NCBI RefSeq assembly: GCF_024054555.1
Contig: NZ_JAMXLY010000008.1
Span: forward strand, 1 to 64,000
Origin: Segatella cerevisiae
GTDB taxonomy: Bacteria; Bacteroidota; Bacteroidia; Bacteroidales; Bacteroidaceae
Length of the DNA: 64,000 bases
Direction of reading: 5' to 3'
The notes under the pieces are model-generated. The model had not been told where the DNA came from, ran no database searches, and saw only the letters and a list, made by a program, of their open reading frames with translations. Both the position numbers and the translations under genes were made by a program. Shown one piece after another: positions 52,247-60,392 of this stretch (its first letter is position 1; each line of letters begins with the position of its first letter).

Positions 52247-53737
52247 CTAATTGTTCCCGTTTTCTGCTACGATCTCCTTAGCCCTATTCCATCCGTAAGC
52301 ATTCTGGTAAGCGTCCACGGAACCGGCAGGAACATGAAGGACCGAGTTCTTGTTCACCCCAAACTGGACCAATGCTGGAGGGGTTGCCCACTTGACATGG
52401 ATGTTCACGGCTGATACGTTTCCGAGTATGCCCGCATTTTCCTTGACATTCAAAGAGAGAGGGAACGAAATATCTTCCAGAGTAGACCCTGTGTTCAGAG
52501 AGAACATTCCGAGTTCTTCCAGTTGCGAATCCTCAGGAATCCGAATCTCTGACAGACTTTCACAGTTGAAGAAGGCATAGTCTCCGATATTCTTTACCGT
52601 AGCAGGGATTTCAATCCGCGTCAAACTCTCACACATATTGAAAGCTCTGTATCCGATCCTCTGGAGTTGGGAAGGCAGGACGACTGACTCTATCGGAGTT
52701 CTGGTGATATCGAAGGCATAAGCATTGAGAGTCTGGTATTTGGACTCATAAGTATCTTTTTCTCCGACAATACTTTTCTCCGCATAGTCTTCTCCACCTT
52801 CAGCCAGTTGGCAGTCTTTCAGGTCCAGATGGCGGAGATTCAGGTACGCTTCCGACTCCACGGCAACATTCCCAGTTGTATTAGTCACAACACATCTCAC
52901 CATGGGATGGAGCAAGATGCGCAAAGCCTGCATATCCGCTGTATTCAGTAATCCCGACAAGGTGAGCGATTCCAGATTCTTCCAGTCATGGGCGTTTCCT
53001 CCCAGCAAGATTTGCAGTTGTCCGGGTTCAGTCACCTGGATATGCTCTTCCTTTTTCAGTTCACGACTCCACTGGTGTACACCAACCTGGAGGTTTTCAG
53101 CACCGTCCGTAGAGAATTGCAATTCTGCTAATCTTCCCAAATCAGTGTTTTGCAGAGCCTCAAAATCATACCGGACGGTCTGGGCTTCCTCGCCTTTTTC
53201 AGTTACACTGCTATCCGTACAGGTAAGCCAAGTGGCAGAAGAAGGGATCGTTACCACTGGCATAGCCTTTCCATTCGATTTCACGGAAATAGAAAACTTG
53301 CCCCCTTCTTTCACGATATCGACATGATCCGATGCTACCTTCATCTGTTTTTTCGGTTCCTGCCGGACAACAATTCTATACTTCTTATTTCCGGACGTCA
53401 GGATGAGCGGCACTTGTCGGGACTCGATATCAGGATTGGCATCAATGTCAATTCGCACATGCCATCCGTCAGTTTCCTCATAAGCGGATGCCTGGCACCA
53501 CTGGGATGATTCCTGCCCTTCCGTGCTATCTACCGTAACTTCCCAGGAGCCGGCATCAGAGGTGAAGGACAAGAACTTGGTGGTCGCATCGGCTGTCACT
53601 TTCAATGTACCTTGTCGGATAGCCTGTGAGGTTTCCGAGTCCGTTGTGAAGGATGAAATACTGTCTTCTGAGCTACAGGCTGTAATGCAGAAAATAAGCA
53701 GAAAGCCAAAAAGGGCGGTTAGAATAGATTTCTTCAT
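52247..53737 (-). CDS. BACON-domain and leucine-rich-repeat surface lipoprotein
   Basis: A 496-residue lipoprotein: signal peptide and lipobox ITAC with Cys21, followed by SSED (export-signal-like). Two BACON-like domains follow (about 40-125 and 130-220, with FTSDAGSWEVTVDS and KSNGKAMPVV), then an LRR_5/BspA-type region (TPIESVVLPSQLQRIGYRAFNMCESLTRIEIPATVKNIGDYAFFNC, about 345-400) and a short end domain ending LHVPAGSVDAYQNAYGW. BspA-like proteins bind host matrix proteins or other surfaces in oral and gut Prevotella-like bacteria. It has its own promoter (minus TATCTTTG at 53857-53864). Confidence 0.87.
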   Translation of the reverse strand: MKKSILTALFGFLLIFCITACSSEDSISSFTTDSETSQAIRQGTLKVTADATTKFLSFTSDAGSWEVTVDSTEGQESSQWCQASAYEETDGWHVRIDIDANPDIESRQVPLILTSGNKKYRIVVRQEPKKQMKVASDHVDIVKEGGKFSISVKSNGKAMPVVTIPSSATWLTCTDSSVTEKGEEAQTVRYDFEALQNTDLGRLAELQFSTDGAENLQVGVHQWSRELKKEEHIQVTEPGQLQILLGGNAHDWKNLESLTLSGLLNTADMQALRILLHPMVRCVVTNTTGNVAVESEAYLNLRHLDLKDCQLAEGGEDYAEKSIVGEKDTYESKYQTLNAYAFDITRTPIESVVLPSQLQRIGYRAFNMCESLTRIEIPATVKNIGDYAFFNCESLSEIRIPEDSQLEELGMFSLNTGSTLEDISFPLSLNVKENAGILGNVSAVNIHVKWATPPALVQFGVNKNSVLHVPAGSVDAYQNAYGWNRAKEIVAENGNN

Positions 53738-54043
53738 TTCTGTTCAGGTTAAGATTCTCTTTTAGATGGATTTAGACAATAAAAATGGTATTTGTTCCCT
53801 ATTAATAGTAAAAAAATGATAGACATCCGAATTTCTTTACCAGTTCGAAAACAAGCCAAAGATAAGGTTTTTATTCTAATTGTACAAGTTTTTAAGGAAA
53901 ATATCCTTTAAAAAAAGCTTTTGGACAGTCTTATTTGTTAATCTCTCTAATTCTTTCTAAAAGAAAAGTGCGACAATATTTGTACTCCGTGGTATTCAAG
54001 TTCCCACGTCCCTAATAAGTGGACCATTTACATCAAGAAGCGA
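53738..54043. other. 306-bp intergenic stretch
   Basis: It holds the promoter of the BspA-like gene. The rest is AT-rich, without a convincing gene or terminator; the queH stop lies at its end. Confidence 0.5.
53857..53864 (-). promoter_or_regulatory. Promoter -7 element of the BspA-like lipoprotein gene
   Basis: The minus strand reads TATCTTTG, matching TAnnTTTG, giving a leader of about 110 bases. Confidence 0.55.
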
Positions 54044-54619
54044 TTAATCGTGACGCATACTAAATTCACAACCACAATATTGCTGGTTGTAAAAATGATA
54101 TTGTTTGATTATAGCTATGCGTCTTTCACTCAATCCGCCCTTTCGCCAGTTCTGTTCCCAGAACACAACGTCATCGAATGGTTCCACGGCAAAGCGACCA
54201 GCCTCAGATATTTGTTCCAAACTTTTCCAACGGCTTGAAGCCAACGTAGTCGTCAGAACTTTCAGATGATGCTCATGTGCATAGACGGCAGCCAATCTCA
54301 GACGCAACTTAAAGCATTTCAAGCACCGATTCCCCCTTTCAGGTTCCTTCTCCAAACCTTTTATCGCCTGCAACCATCCCTCATGGTCGTAGTCCGCGTC
54401 AACCATTTCCAATCCTAAAGACTGCGCATAACGCGTACACTCATCCTTACGGATACGGTATTCCTCGTAAGGATAAATATTCGGATTACAGTAATAGATC
54501 ACGGGGGTTATGCCATGCTTCAACAAGCATTCGATAATAGCCGAAGAACAAGGCGCACAACACGTATGAAGCAGTACTTTAGATTCTTTCCCCGGAACTT
54601 CTATTTTAAGTTCTTTCAT
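54044..54619 (-). CDS. queH: Epoxyqueuosine reductase QueH
   Basis: A 191-residue QueH (DUF208) protein, which reduces epoxyqueuosine to queuosine in tRNA. The iron-sulfur site Cys are LLHTCCAPCSS (CC-x-x-C, about 16-26), NRCLKCFKLRL and YCGCEFS near the end. The pattern matches the short QueH family rather than QueG. I chose ATG 54619; an in-frame TTG at 54634 is less likely. The gene stands alone, followed by no other queuosine genes. Confidence 0.92.
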   Translation of the reverse strand: MKELKIEVPGKESKVLLHTCCAPCSSAIIECLLKHGITPVIYYCNPNIYPYEEYRIRKDECTRYAQSLGLEMVDADYDHEGWLQAIKGLEKEPERGNRCLKCFKLRLRLAAVYAHEHHLKVLTTTLASSRWKSLEQISEAGRFAVEPFDDVVFWEQNWRKGGLSERRIAIIKQYHFYNQQYCGCEFSMRHD

Positions 54620-54782
54620 CTCATCAAGAAACAATTAGATGTATTACATTCACTTTATCAGTCAATGTTTTCAGTTCGTAAAGGTACAATTTTTTTATAA
54701 GAAAGGAAAATCAGAAACCCTTTATTCATTTTTTAATCAAATCTACCCTATTTATGGGATTTTCTGGTATTCAAAAAAGCGG

Positions 54783-54790
54783 TATCTTTG
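54783..54790 (+). promoter_or_regulatory. Promoter -7 element of the B3/B4-domain gene
   Basis: TATCTTTG matches TAnnTTTG, 28 bases before the ATG at 54818. Confidence 0.55.
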
Positions 54791-54817
54791 CACAGAATGT
54801 TATAGATTTAAAATCGG

Positions 54818-55501
54818 ATGCATATGGAATTCAAAGTCGAAAAGAAAGTTCTGGACGCAGGTGTCAAAATCCTGTTTGTGGTCATTGAAGGTTTGGACAA
54901 CTCTCAAGACAGTCAGGAATGGCTGTCGTATAGGAAAAACAAGATCGCAGAACTATATCAAAAGTACGGTGGTATAGACGTACATGCTGATCCCATATTG
55001 GAAGGATTCAATATTCTCCATGACAAGACCGGTGTCAGGCGGAGGAAGAACATACCGGCAAGTGAAAACCTCATCAAACTCCTTGAGAAGCACAGCAATT
55101 TGTTATATATCAATAAGGTCGTGGATATTTATAATCTGATCTCCCTTGAAAGCGAACTTGCGCTCGGAGCCCACAATATCGATCATGTGGACGGGAATGT
55201 CACCCTCCGCTTTACCCGTGGAGACGAGAAATACATTCCCCTAGGACAAACAGAGCCACAACCTGTAAAACCTCATGAGTACAGTTATATTGATGATTCA
55301 AATGAAATTCTCTGCAGACTGGAAATCCGACAAGTTGAGAAAACCCTCGTCGACAAGTCTACAACGAATGTCTTCTATATCGTCCAAGGAAATGAGGCTA
55401 CTCCTGATAGTTTGGTCAAACAAACAGCCCAGCAGATCATCGATACAACCGTCAAGTTTTGTGGCGGAAAAGGAAAAATCATTGTCCCTGAGGTCATCTA
55501 A
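54818..55501 (+). CDS. B3/B4 (tRNA-binding-like) domain protein
   Basis: A 227-residue protein matching the B3/B4 domain that in phenylalanyl-tRNA synthetase beta chain edits mischarged tyrosine. Conserved here are RKNKIAELYQKYGG, RRRKNIPASENLIKLLEK, LLYINKVVDIYNLISLESELALGAHNIDHVDGNVTLRF and a C-terminal part. Free-standing B3/B4 proteins could edit a mischarged tRNA or act on a related substrate; this is inference. It has a promoter of its own and is flanked by unrelated genes. Confidence 0.87.
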   Translation: MHMEFKVEKKVLDAGVKILFVVIEGLDNSQDSQEWLSYRKNKIAELYQKYGGIDVHADPILEGFNILHDKTGVRRRKNIPASENLIKLLEKHSNLLYINKVVDIYNLISLESELALGAHNIDHVDGNVTLRFTRGDEKYIPLGQTEPQPVKPHEYSYIDDSNEILCRLEIRQVEKTLVDKSTTNVFYIVQGNEATPDSLVKQTAQQIIDTTVKFCGGKGKIIVPEVI

Positions 55502-55582
55502 AGCAATCAAAATAAAGGCAGCAACACCCTACTTCTTCTAAAGATCCATTGTCAGATAAGCCCCTAGTGACATCGAATGATC

Positions 55583-56464
55583 TCAATGGCAGGTTGCGTC
55601 ATATTTCTTCCTTTTTTTCCGTATCAGATAGATGGTCAGGGCGAGTAATTCGATGGCCAATACTGCGAAATGGTACGGATAATGTGAAGGATCGTTCCAA
55701 ATCTTACTGAGAATTTTTGTGCGGGTGAAAGCTTCCACTGCTATCCAGAAGACGATGACAGTAGCTACACCCATTCGGATATTTGCGCCCCAGTTACGCA
55801 AGTACAATTGTTTTTTGAAGATAAACGGTGTCCCGATGAGTGCACCTAAGGCAACTGCGAATGTGAGCGGATGCTCACGCCCGAGGAAATGGCTGTCATA
55901 GCAGAACATCAAGAGCAGATAACAGGTCCACAGCATCATACAGATTTCCATAAAAGTGATGATGCTCGTATGACGGGTCATTGCACGGGCCGCGATCTCA
56001 TGTTTGCGCTTTCCCAGAAATCTGTCCTGCAACCAGTTGATGAAGTTGCAGCCGTTTCTGGTACTGAAGATGTAAAGCACCATGACCATTGCCCACAATC
56101 CGAATGTTGCAGACAGCAACAAGTATTCGGGGCGACTGAGGATCTGTCCCGTGAGCGGATCAAGTTCTGCCTGAGTATGGAACCGGTCGGCATAATACAT
56201 GAAGAGGAAATCTACCCATCCTGTCCAGAAGAAGATTCCTCCGATAAGTCCCAGGAGTGTCTGACGCGTATCACCTTTCACAAATACTCCGGCGATCACC
56301 ATGCCCAAACCTACAAGGCCGAGCAAAAAACCGGCACCCAGGAGTTGTTCGCCCGTATAATTGTCTTTCAAAAACTTTGCGATCAGATGTACAATGGGCA
56401 TTGATACAAGGATAATGCCTACAGAGATCAGAGACCGATTATAGTATTTTTTATGTTCTGTCAT
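55583..56464 (-). CDS. Multi-spanning membrane protein of unknown function
   Basis: A 293-residue protein with about eight membrane helices spaced in two halves; helix patterns include LISVGIILVSMPIVHLIAKFL, GAGFLLGLVGLGMVIAGVF and FAVLAIELLALTIYLIRKKRKK, with a basic end facing the cytoplasm. A short central loop has YADRFHTQAELDPLTGQILSRPEYL and a second loop MTRHTSIITF. I do not recognise the family. It is read in the same direction as the lipoprotein gene 154 bases upstream, so the two may share a transcript. ATG 56464 is chosen; a GTG six bases earlier is possible. Confidence 0.7.
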   Translation of the reverse strand: MTEHKKYYNRSLISVGIILVSMPIVHLIAKFLKDNYTGEQLLGAGFLLGLVGLGMVIAGVFVKGDTRQTLLGLIGGIFFWTGWVDFLFMYYADRFHTQAELDPLTGQILSRPEYLLLSATFGLWAMVMVLYIFSTRNGCNFINWLQDRFLGKRKHEIAARAMTRHTSIITFMEICMMLWTCYLLLMFCYDSHFLGREHPLTFAVALGALIGTPFIFKKQLYLRNWGANIRMGVATVIVFWIAVEAFTRTKILSKIWNDPSHYPYHFAVLAIELLALTIYLIRKKRKKYDATCH

Positions 56465-56617
56465 AATCACGTTGATTATTGATAACCTCAGATTTCTTTT
56501 CTATTTTAAAGTCAGTATAAAAATGATTCAGTAATGGAGAGGTATCGCCCCTCCCTACTATGCAGGATTCAGCATTCGATATCCGTGATTCCTTTTTCCT
56601 GACATTGATTTCTTCAC

Positions 56618-58042
56618 TTACATATCTTTCCACTTAACAGACGCCTTCTGTTTGGGTTTCAGGTATTTGTCTGTAATGGTGACAGAAGACTGTTTGAGAT
56701 ATTTCAGATTGGCTTTGATGAATGGTTGGGTCTCCGCTTTCTGATACACATCATCGTATATCCCGAACAGAGAGTTGTCGAGTTTACCGTCATTCACGAT
56801 TTTTCCATCTACGATCGAATACTGAATAGTCGGGTATTTGATCTTGCACGCATCCAGATCACCGAGTTCCAGATTGCCGAAAAACTCAAGGCCGCTCAAA
56901 TCCAATGCTTTCAGATGAGGCAACAAGACAAAGCGATTGACTTCTACAACGGTAGCCAATTCCGGGTATTTGATCTCTTCGATGTCGTCACAGCCTTCCA
57001 CATCGATCGTCGACACATCCGGTCCCACAGTTTCAGTGGCATAAGCCCTCTGACCGAAAAGATTAGAGTTGCTCAGGTCTATCGTCTTGACACCTTTGCA
57101 GGAATACATTTCGAGATGATACAAGTTTGTCGCCTGACTCAAATCCAAACCGTTGACAAAGTTGACATGATTGAACTTGAGGACGGAGGCTTGAGGATTG
57201 ACCTTCAGATCGGGGATATCCTGATCATTCGGTCCCGCATTAACCATGAGGGTGGTACCTGTATAAGTGGGATTGTTCCAGATATATTGGAATCCGTCGA
57301 AGGTGGAAGGCTGAAATGTTGGGGCTATGGGCGCCGAACTCTGATCATCAGAAGAGAAAGTCTTCGATAGATCTATAAGGGTATCCTTATTGTCTGTGAC
57401 GGTGAACACCTGAGAAAAATGATTATAGAGATATTGCCTCAATTTCCTGTCAGGGACCGAGCGGAACGTGTTATAAGGAGTCAATTTCCCTTTTGCATCA
57501 GCAAGATTGATATAGACCGTTTTCTTGTCAGACTTGTTTCTCGCATAGAAGGCGACCAACTGATCCTGGTCATACTTGACATTCTCGGGCAGATAGAGTT
57601 GGTCGAACTCATGCATGATTATACAGTTCCCGAAACCGTAATCCTTGACCAGCGTCGTATTAGAAAGTCCTTTTACCTCATAGATATCGTTATTGCGCAA
57701 GTCCAAGTCTACAACCTGTGAAGGCAGAGTGGAGACATCGACAGAAAATTTATAATCGTTGTTCTGCAGATTGACGGCTCTCAGGTTAGGGAGTTGGTCA
57801 AGTCCTGTAAAGTTTTTCAGTTTCGTTCTTGACAAGTCCAAGGAATCCGTCTTCAAAGCCTTGTCGTCCAACAAGAGTTGGTTCTTGTCATTAAACTTGA
57901 ATCCCTTGTCTTTCAGCACCTGTATGAGCGAATCATTGGTCATAGGAACGTTGGGGTATGTAGGTCCGTCACTATCATTGTTGCATGCTGAAAAACCAAG
58001 GATCGTGGCAGCCATCGCTCCCATTACAAAAATTTTATTCAT
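56618..58042 (-). CDS. Leucine-rich-repeat lipoprotein of unknown function
   Basis: A 474-residue lipoprotein. The lipobox FSAC has Cys20, followed by NNDSDG, which may serve as an export signal. The rest is an irregular leucine-rich repeat protein: KTDSLDLSRTKLKNFTGLDQLPNLRAVNLQNN at about 63-95, SQVVDLDLRNNDIYEVKGL, then VNFVNGLDLSQATNLYHLEMYSCKGVKTIDLSNSNL at about 290-330, ending in a separate C-terminal part (SVTITDKYLKPKQKASVKW). Likely a surface or periplasmic binding protein of a type common in Prevotella-like species. It has a TACATTTG promoter element at 58080-58087. Confidence 0.8.
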   Translation of the reverse strand: MNKIFVMGAMAATILGFSACNNDSDGPTYPNVPMTNDSLIQVLKDKGFKFNDKNQLLLDDKALKTDSLDLSRTKLKNFTGLDQLPNLRAVNLQNNDYKFSVDVSTLPSQVVDLDLRNNDIYEVKGLSNTTLVKDYGFGNCIIMHEFDQLYLPENVKYDQDQLVAFYARNKSDKKTVYINLADAKGKLTPYNTFRSVPDRKLRQYLYNHFSQVFTVTDNKDTLIDLSKTFSSDDQSSAPIAPTFQPSTFDGFQYIWNNPTYTGTTLMVNAGPNDQDIPDLKVNPQASVLKFNHVNFVNGLDLSQATNLYHLEMYSCKGVKTIDLSNSNLFGQRAYATETVGPDVSTIDVEGCDDIEEIKYPELATVVEVNRFVLLPHLKALDLSGLEFFGNLELGDLDACKIKYPTIQYSIVDGKIVNDGKLDNSLFGIYDDVYQKAETQPFIKANLKYLKQSSVTITDKYLKPKQKASVKWKDM

Positions 58043-58079
58043 ATCTGCTATAATATAGATTTAGTTAACTTAATCGGTG

Positions 58080-58087
58080 CAAATGTA
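58080..58087 (-). promoter_or_regulatory. Promoter -7 element of the LRR lipoprotein gene
   Basis: The minus strand reads TACATTTG, matching TAnnTTTG, 38 bases before the start codon. Confidence 0.5.
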
Positions 58088-58457
58088 AAAGAAATATCAT
58101 AGCAATGCAATACCTAAAAAGTATGATATTGATAAAAAATCTCTTGATACTTCCTCAAAATGACCAAGAGATGATTCTTTCCATAAAGATCCTTTGTTCA
58201 ATTATTATACTCTATCAATGCCGGACGGCAGGATCCGGGATGCGAAATCTATCGAAAAAAGTCCGTCAAATAACAGATAATTAAAGTATATTCTCTTCCT
58301 CCAGTCTGTTCAGATGTCGAGTATTGAGTAAGTCCTTTATGATTCAACACAGAAAGGAAAAAGAGATCGGATTGCCTCCAGTCAAAAAACTGAAGTGTTG
58401 ACGGGCAGCAATCCTTTTCTGTAACGGACCTCAAATTGGGTGTGTTGTATGAATAAA

Positions 58458-58489
58458 CTGATAAGTACAATGAGAGATGTACTTATCAG
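58458..58489 (-). terminator. Terminator of the DUF4476-domain gene
   Basis: A perfect 12-bp stem (CTGATAAGTACA and TGTACTTATCAG) with an eight-base loop, followed on the minus strand by TTTATTC. Confidence 0.8.
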
Positions 58490-58504
58490 ATAAAATGACC
58501 GTCT

Positions 58505-59185
58505 TTATCTCCCCTGCATGATCCGTGCAGCTTTTTCCTTGTCGTCATTGAATTGGAATAAGTGGTAAATGCTGTAAGCATTCTGCGGATCGACAATATG
58601 ATGTGCCATGAACTTTAGGGCCGTCAATTGATTGTTGGCGAACGGAAACAGTTCCAGTATCCTGGCACATTGGTTGCAGGTATAATATCCGCCAAGGCTG
58701 GCGACCTCGATCAGATCGAATTTGTTATCGTCAAAACTGGCAGCCTTGACCTTGCGGTACAAGACCGAGAATTCATTCTCATCCAGGCAATGGACAGGGT
58801 AAGGACGGTTCGGAAAAGGAACTCCGCCAGAAGGGAGGGTGGCATAAGGTGGTGCTGTCGCCGGAGTCCTGTTGTCGACCGTAACGTCATCTGAAGTGAC
58901 GAGAATATCCTGATAATTGATGACCCTATCATTGAGATCAAAGTCTACAAGAATCTTGTCATCATATTTATCAAGGAAACTGCCATATTTAAAATATTCC
59001 CAATGCTCTCCGTATTGATTGAAACTGGTAGCTCTCGGTTTTCCAAGAATTTCCATCACTTCCTGTTTGCTCATGCCACGCTGGACAGTTCTCTTGTCTT
59101 TTGCCATAGTGCCTATGCTGAATGCAGAGAACAACAAGAGGATGATTCCACTTAAAAGGAATGTTCTTAAGGAGGTATTTTTCAT
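58505..59185 (-). CDS. SmpA/BamE-like and DUF4476 domain protein
   Basis: A 226-residue exported protein with a signal peptide (about 1-28). Residues about 33-95 (RTVQRGMSKQEVMEILGKPRATSFNQYGEHWEYF) have the pattern of SmpA/OmlA/BamE domains, small outer membrane assembly modules. Residues about 130-225 match DUF4476 (YPVHCLDENEFSVLYRKVKAASFDDNKFDLI, then SLGGYYTCNQCARILELFPF and ALKFMAHHIVDPQNAYSIYHLFQF). The pairing suggests a periplasmic or outer membrane function; no catalytic site is seen. It has a promoter at 59306-59313 and a clear terminator. Confidence 0.83.
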   Translation of the reverse strand: MKNTSLRTFLLSGIILLLFSAFSIGTMAKDKRTVQRGMSKQEVMEILGKPRATSFNQYGEHWEYFKYGSFLDKYDDKILVDFDLNDRVINYQDILVTSDDVTVDNRTPATAPPYATLPSGGVPFPNRPYPVHCLDENEFSVLYRKVKAASFDDNKFDLIEVASLGGYYTCNQCARILELFPFANNQLTALKFMAHHIVDPQNAYSIYHLFQFNDDKEKAARIMQGR

Positions 59186-59565
59186 GTCTGACGTTGTAAG
59201 AATTTAATTTTAAATCATTTCCGGACTAGGCTTACAATAATGGATAAAGCCGTACCAGCGACCTTGATAACGGTGACTAATAGGCCTATTATCATTACGT
59301 ATTGGCAAAGATAATGCATTTATCCCTTTCCGACAAAACAAACTGAGTCTATTTTGGAAAATACGGGAAAATATTCTCAGGCGGACAGGTTGAAAACAAA
59401 GGATAAAGACAGAAACGGGATTAGAATACAAAACATACCTCCCTCCCTCATCGCTTTGCAAGACCATTTAATTTTTATGCAAGGAGAGTTCACGGAAAAG
59501 GACGGGATATCTGAAGCAAAGAGTGTTTACTCAGGCAGGATTAACTAGACAGATACAGATTAGAT
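59186..59565. other. 380-bp intergenic stretch
   Basis: It holds the promoter and leader of the DUF4476-domain gene. A frame on the minus strand (59210-59467) crosses that promoter and has no recognisable product. I see no gene. Confidence 0.5.
59306..59313 (-). promoter_or_regulatory. Promoter -7 element of the DUF4476-domain gene
   Basis: The minus strand reads TATCTTTG, about 120 bases before the start codon, leaving a leader of about 115 bases. Confidence 0.5.
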
Positions 59566-59976
59566 TTAATCCTTTTCGTGTAGACCTGAAGTGTTCAGGT
59601 CTTTCTGTTTCTCTGCCTTGCCCCACAACTGAGAAGGCGTCAATGTCGTTTCAATCAACTCGATAGGTGCACCACCTCCGTCAATTATAGCGACCTTATA
59701 ATCAGGTATGGGTTCATAAGGCCCCAGCAATAATTTCTGCCCTGCAATGGCATCCTCCAGACTATCGACCTGCAAAGCCACGTGAGGCATGGTCTGTATG
59801 AGTTTGGGCAAGGGACAACCGGGTTCAAACCGATGAAACTGGATTCTGAAATCCCCGTCAGCATCAGAAGTATACATTTTGAATGCCTTACTGTATCTTT
59901 CGTTTGGTCTGACCTCTTTGGTCGGAATGCCGAGATGGTGATAAATATATTTCTTATCGAAAGAATTTGTGCTCAT
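59566..59976 (-). CDS. VOC-family (glyoxalase fold) protein
   Basis: A 136-residue protein with the beta-alpha-beta-beta-beta pattern of the vicinal oxygen chelate superfamily: YIYHHLGIPTKEVRPNERYS, FRIQFHRFEPGCPLP, MPHVALQVDSLEDAIAGQKLLLGPYEPIP and KVAIIDGGGAPIELIETT. The His and Glu (YHHLGI, HVALQV, IELIE) could bind a metal. The substrate cannot be told. It has its own promoter (60037-60044). Confidence 0.8.
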   Translation of the reverse strand: MSTNSFDKKYIYHHLGIPTKEVRPNERYSKAFKMYTSDADGDFRIQFHRFEPGCPLPKLIQTMPHVALQVDSLEDAIAGQKLLLGPYEPIPDYKVAIIDGGGAPIELIETTLTPSQLWGKAEKQKDLNTSGLHEKD

Positions 59977-60036
59977 GCTTATAACTATTATCGTTCAATT
60001 ACTTTAGCTGATATGTAAATTCAATTCATTCCGATA

Positions 60037-60044
60037 CAAAGATA
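60037..60044 (-). promoter_or_regulatory. Promoter -7 element of the VOC gene
   Basis: The minus strand reads TATCTTTG, matching TAnnTTTG, about 60 bases before the start codon. Confidence 0.5.
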
Positions 60045-60265
60045 CACATTATCTCTTTGATCAGGAAGGAGAAAGCTTAGTATTTCCGGTAAAGACCGAA
60101 AATATAAGGTCCAACGTGTCCGTGGAAATCAGTGATAAACAATCACCTGCTTTCAATGAGATCAGATTACTCTCACCTAGAGAAAGCTGATATTGCCGGC
60201 AGCTCTCTGAATATGGGAGAAGGCATTTCCTGATGAAGCATTGGGTCAATGTACGGAAAAGCAAA

Positions 60266-60303
60266 AGAACCGGCATCATCTATTGCAGATGGTGGCCGGT
60301 TCT
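60266..60303 (-). terminator. Terminator of the MscS-type channel gene
   Basis: AGAACCGGC and GCCGGTTCT arms with an inner CATCT/AGATG stem form a long hairpin, followed on the minus strand by TTTGCTTTT. Confidence 0.75.
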
Positions 60304-60392
60304 CTCATTCTAGAGATACATTCGTACTCCAAGGCGACATACTTATCGCTGTATCAAACTATGCCGCCCGTATGATCAGAAGTGCAGCAAAA

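Larger units (their letters stand above)
58043..58504. other. 462-bp intergenic stretch
   Basis: It holds the LRR lipoprotein promoter at one end and the DUF4476 gene terminator (58458-58489) at the other. A 73-codon frame (58249-58470) overlaps the terminator and has no recognisable product; I see no gene. Confidence 0.55.
59977..60392. other. 416-bp intergenic stretch
   Basis: It holds the VOC gene promoter and the terminator of the MscS-type channel gene. A frame on the minus strand (60061-60279) overlaps the terminator and has no recognisable product. Confidence 0.5.

Noticed and set aside
58249..58470. 73-codon frame as a gene
   Set aside because: It overlaps the DUF4476 gene terminator and has no recognisable protein or start signal.
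60061..60279. 72-codon frame as a gene
   Set aside because: It overlaps the channel gene terminator and has no recognisable product.
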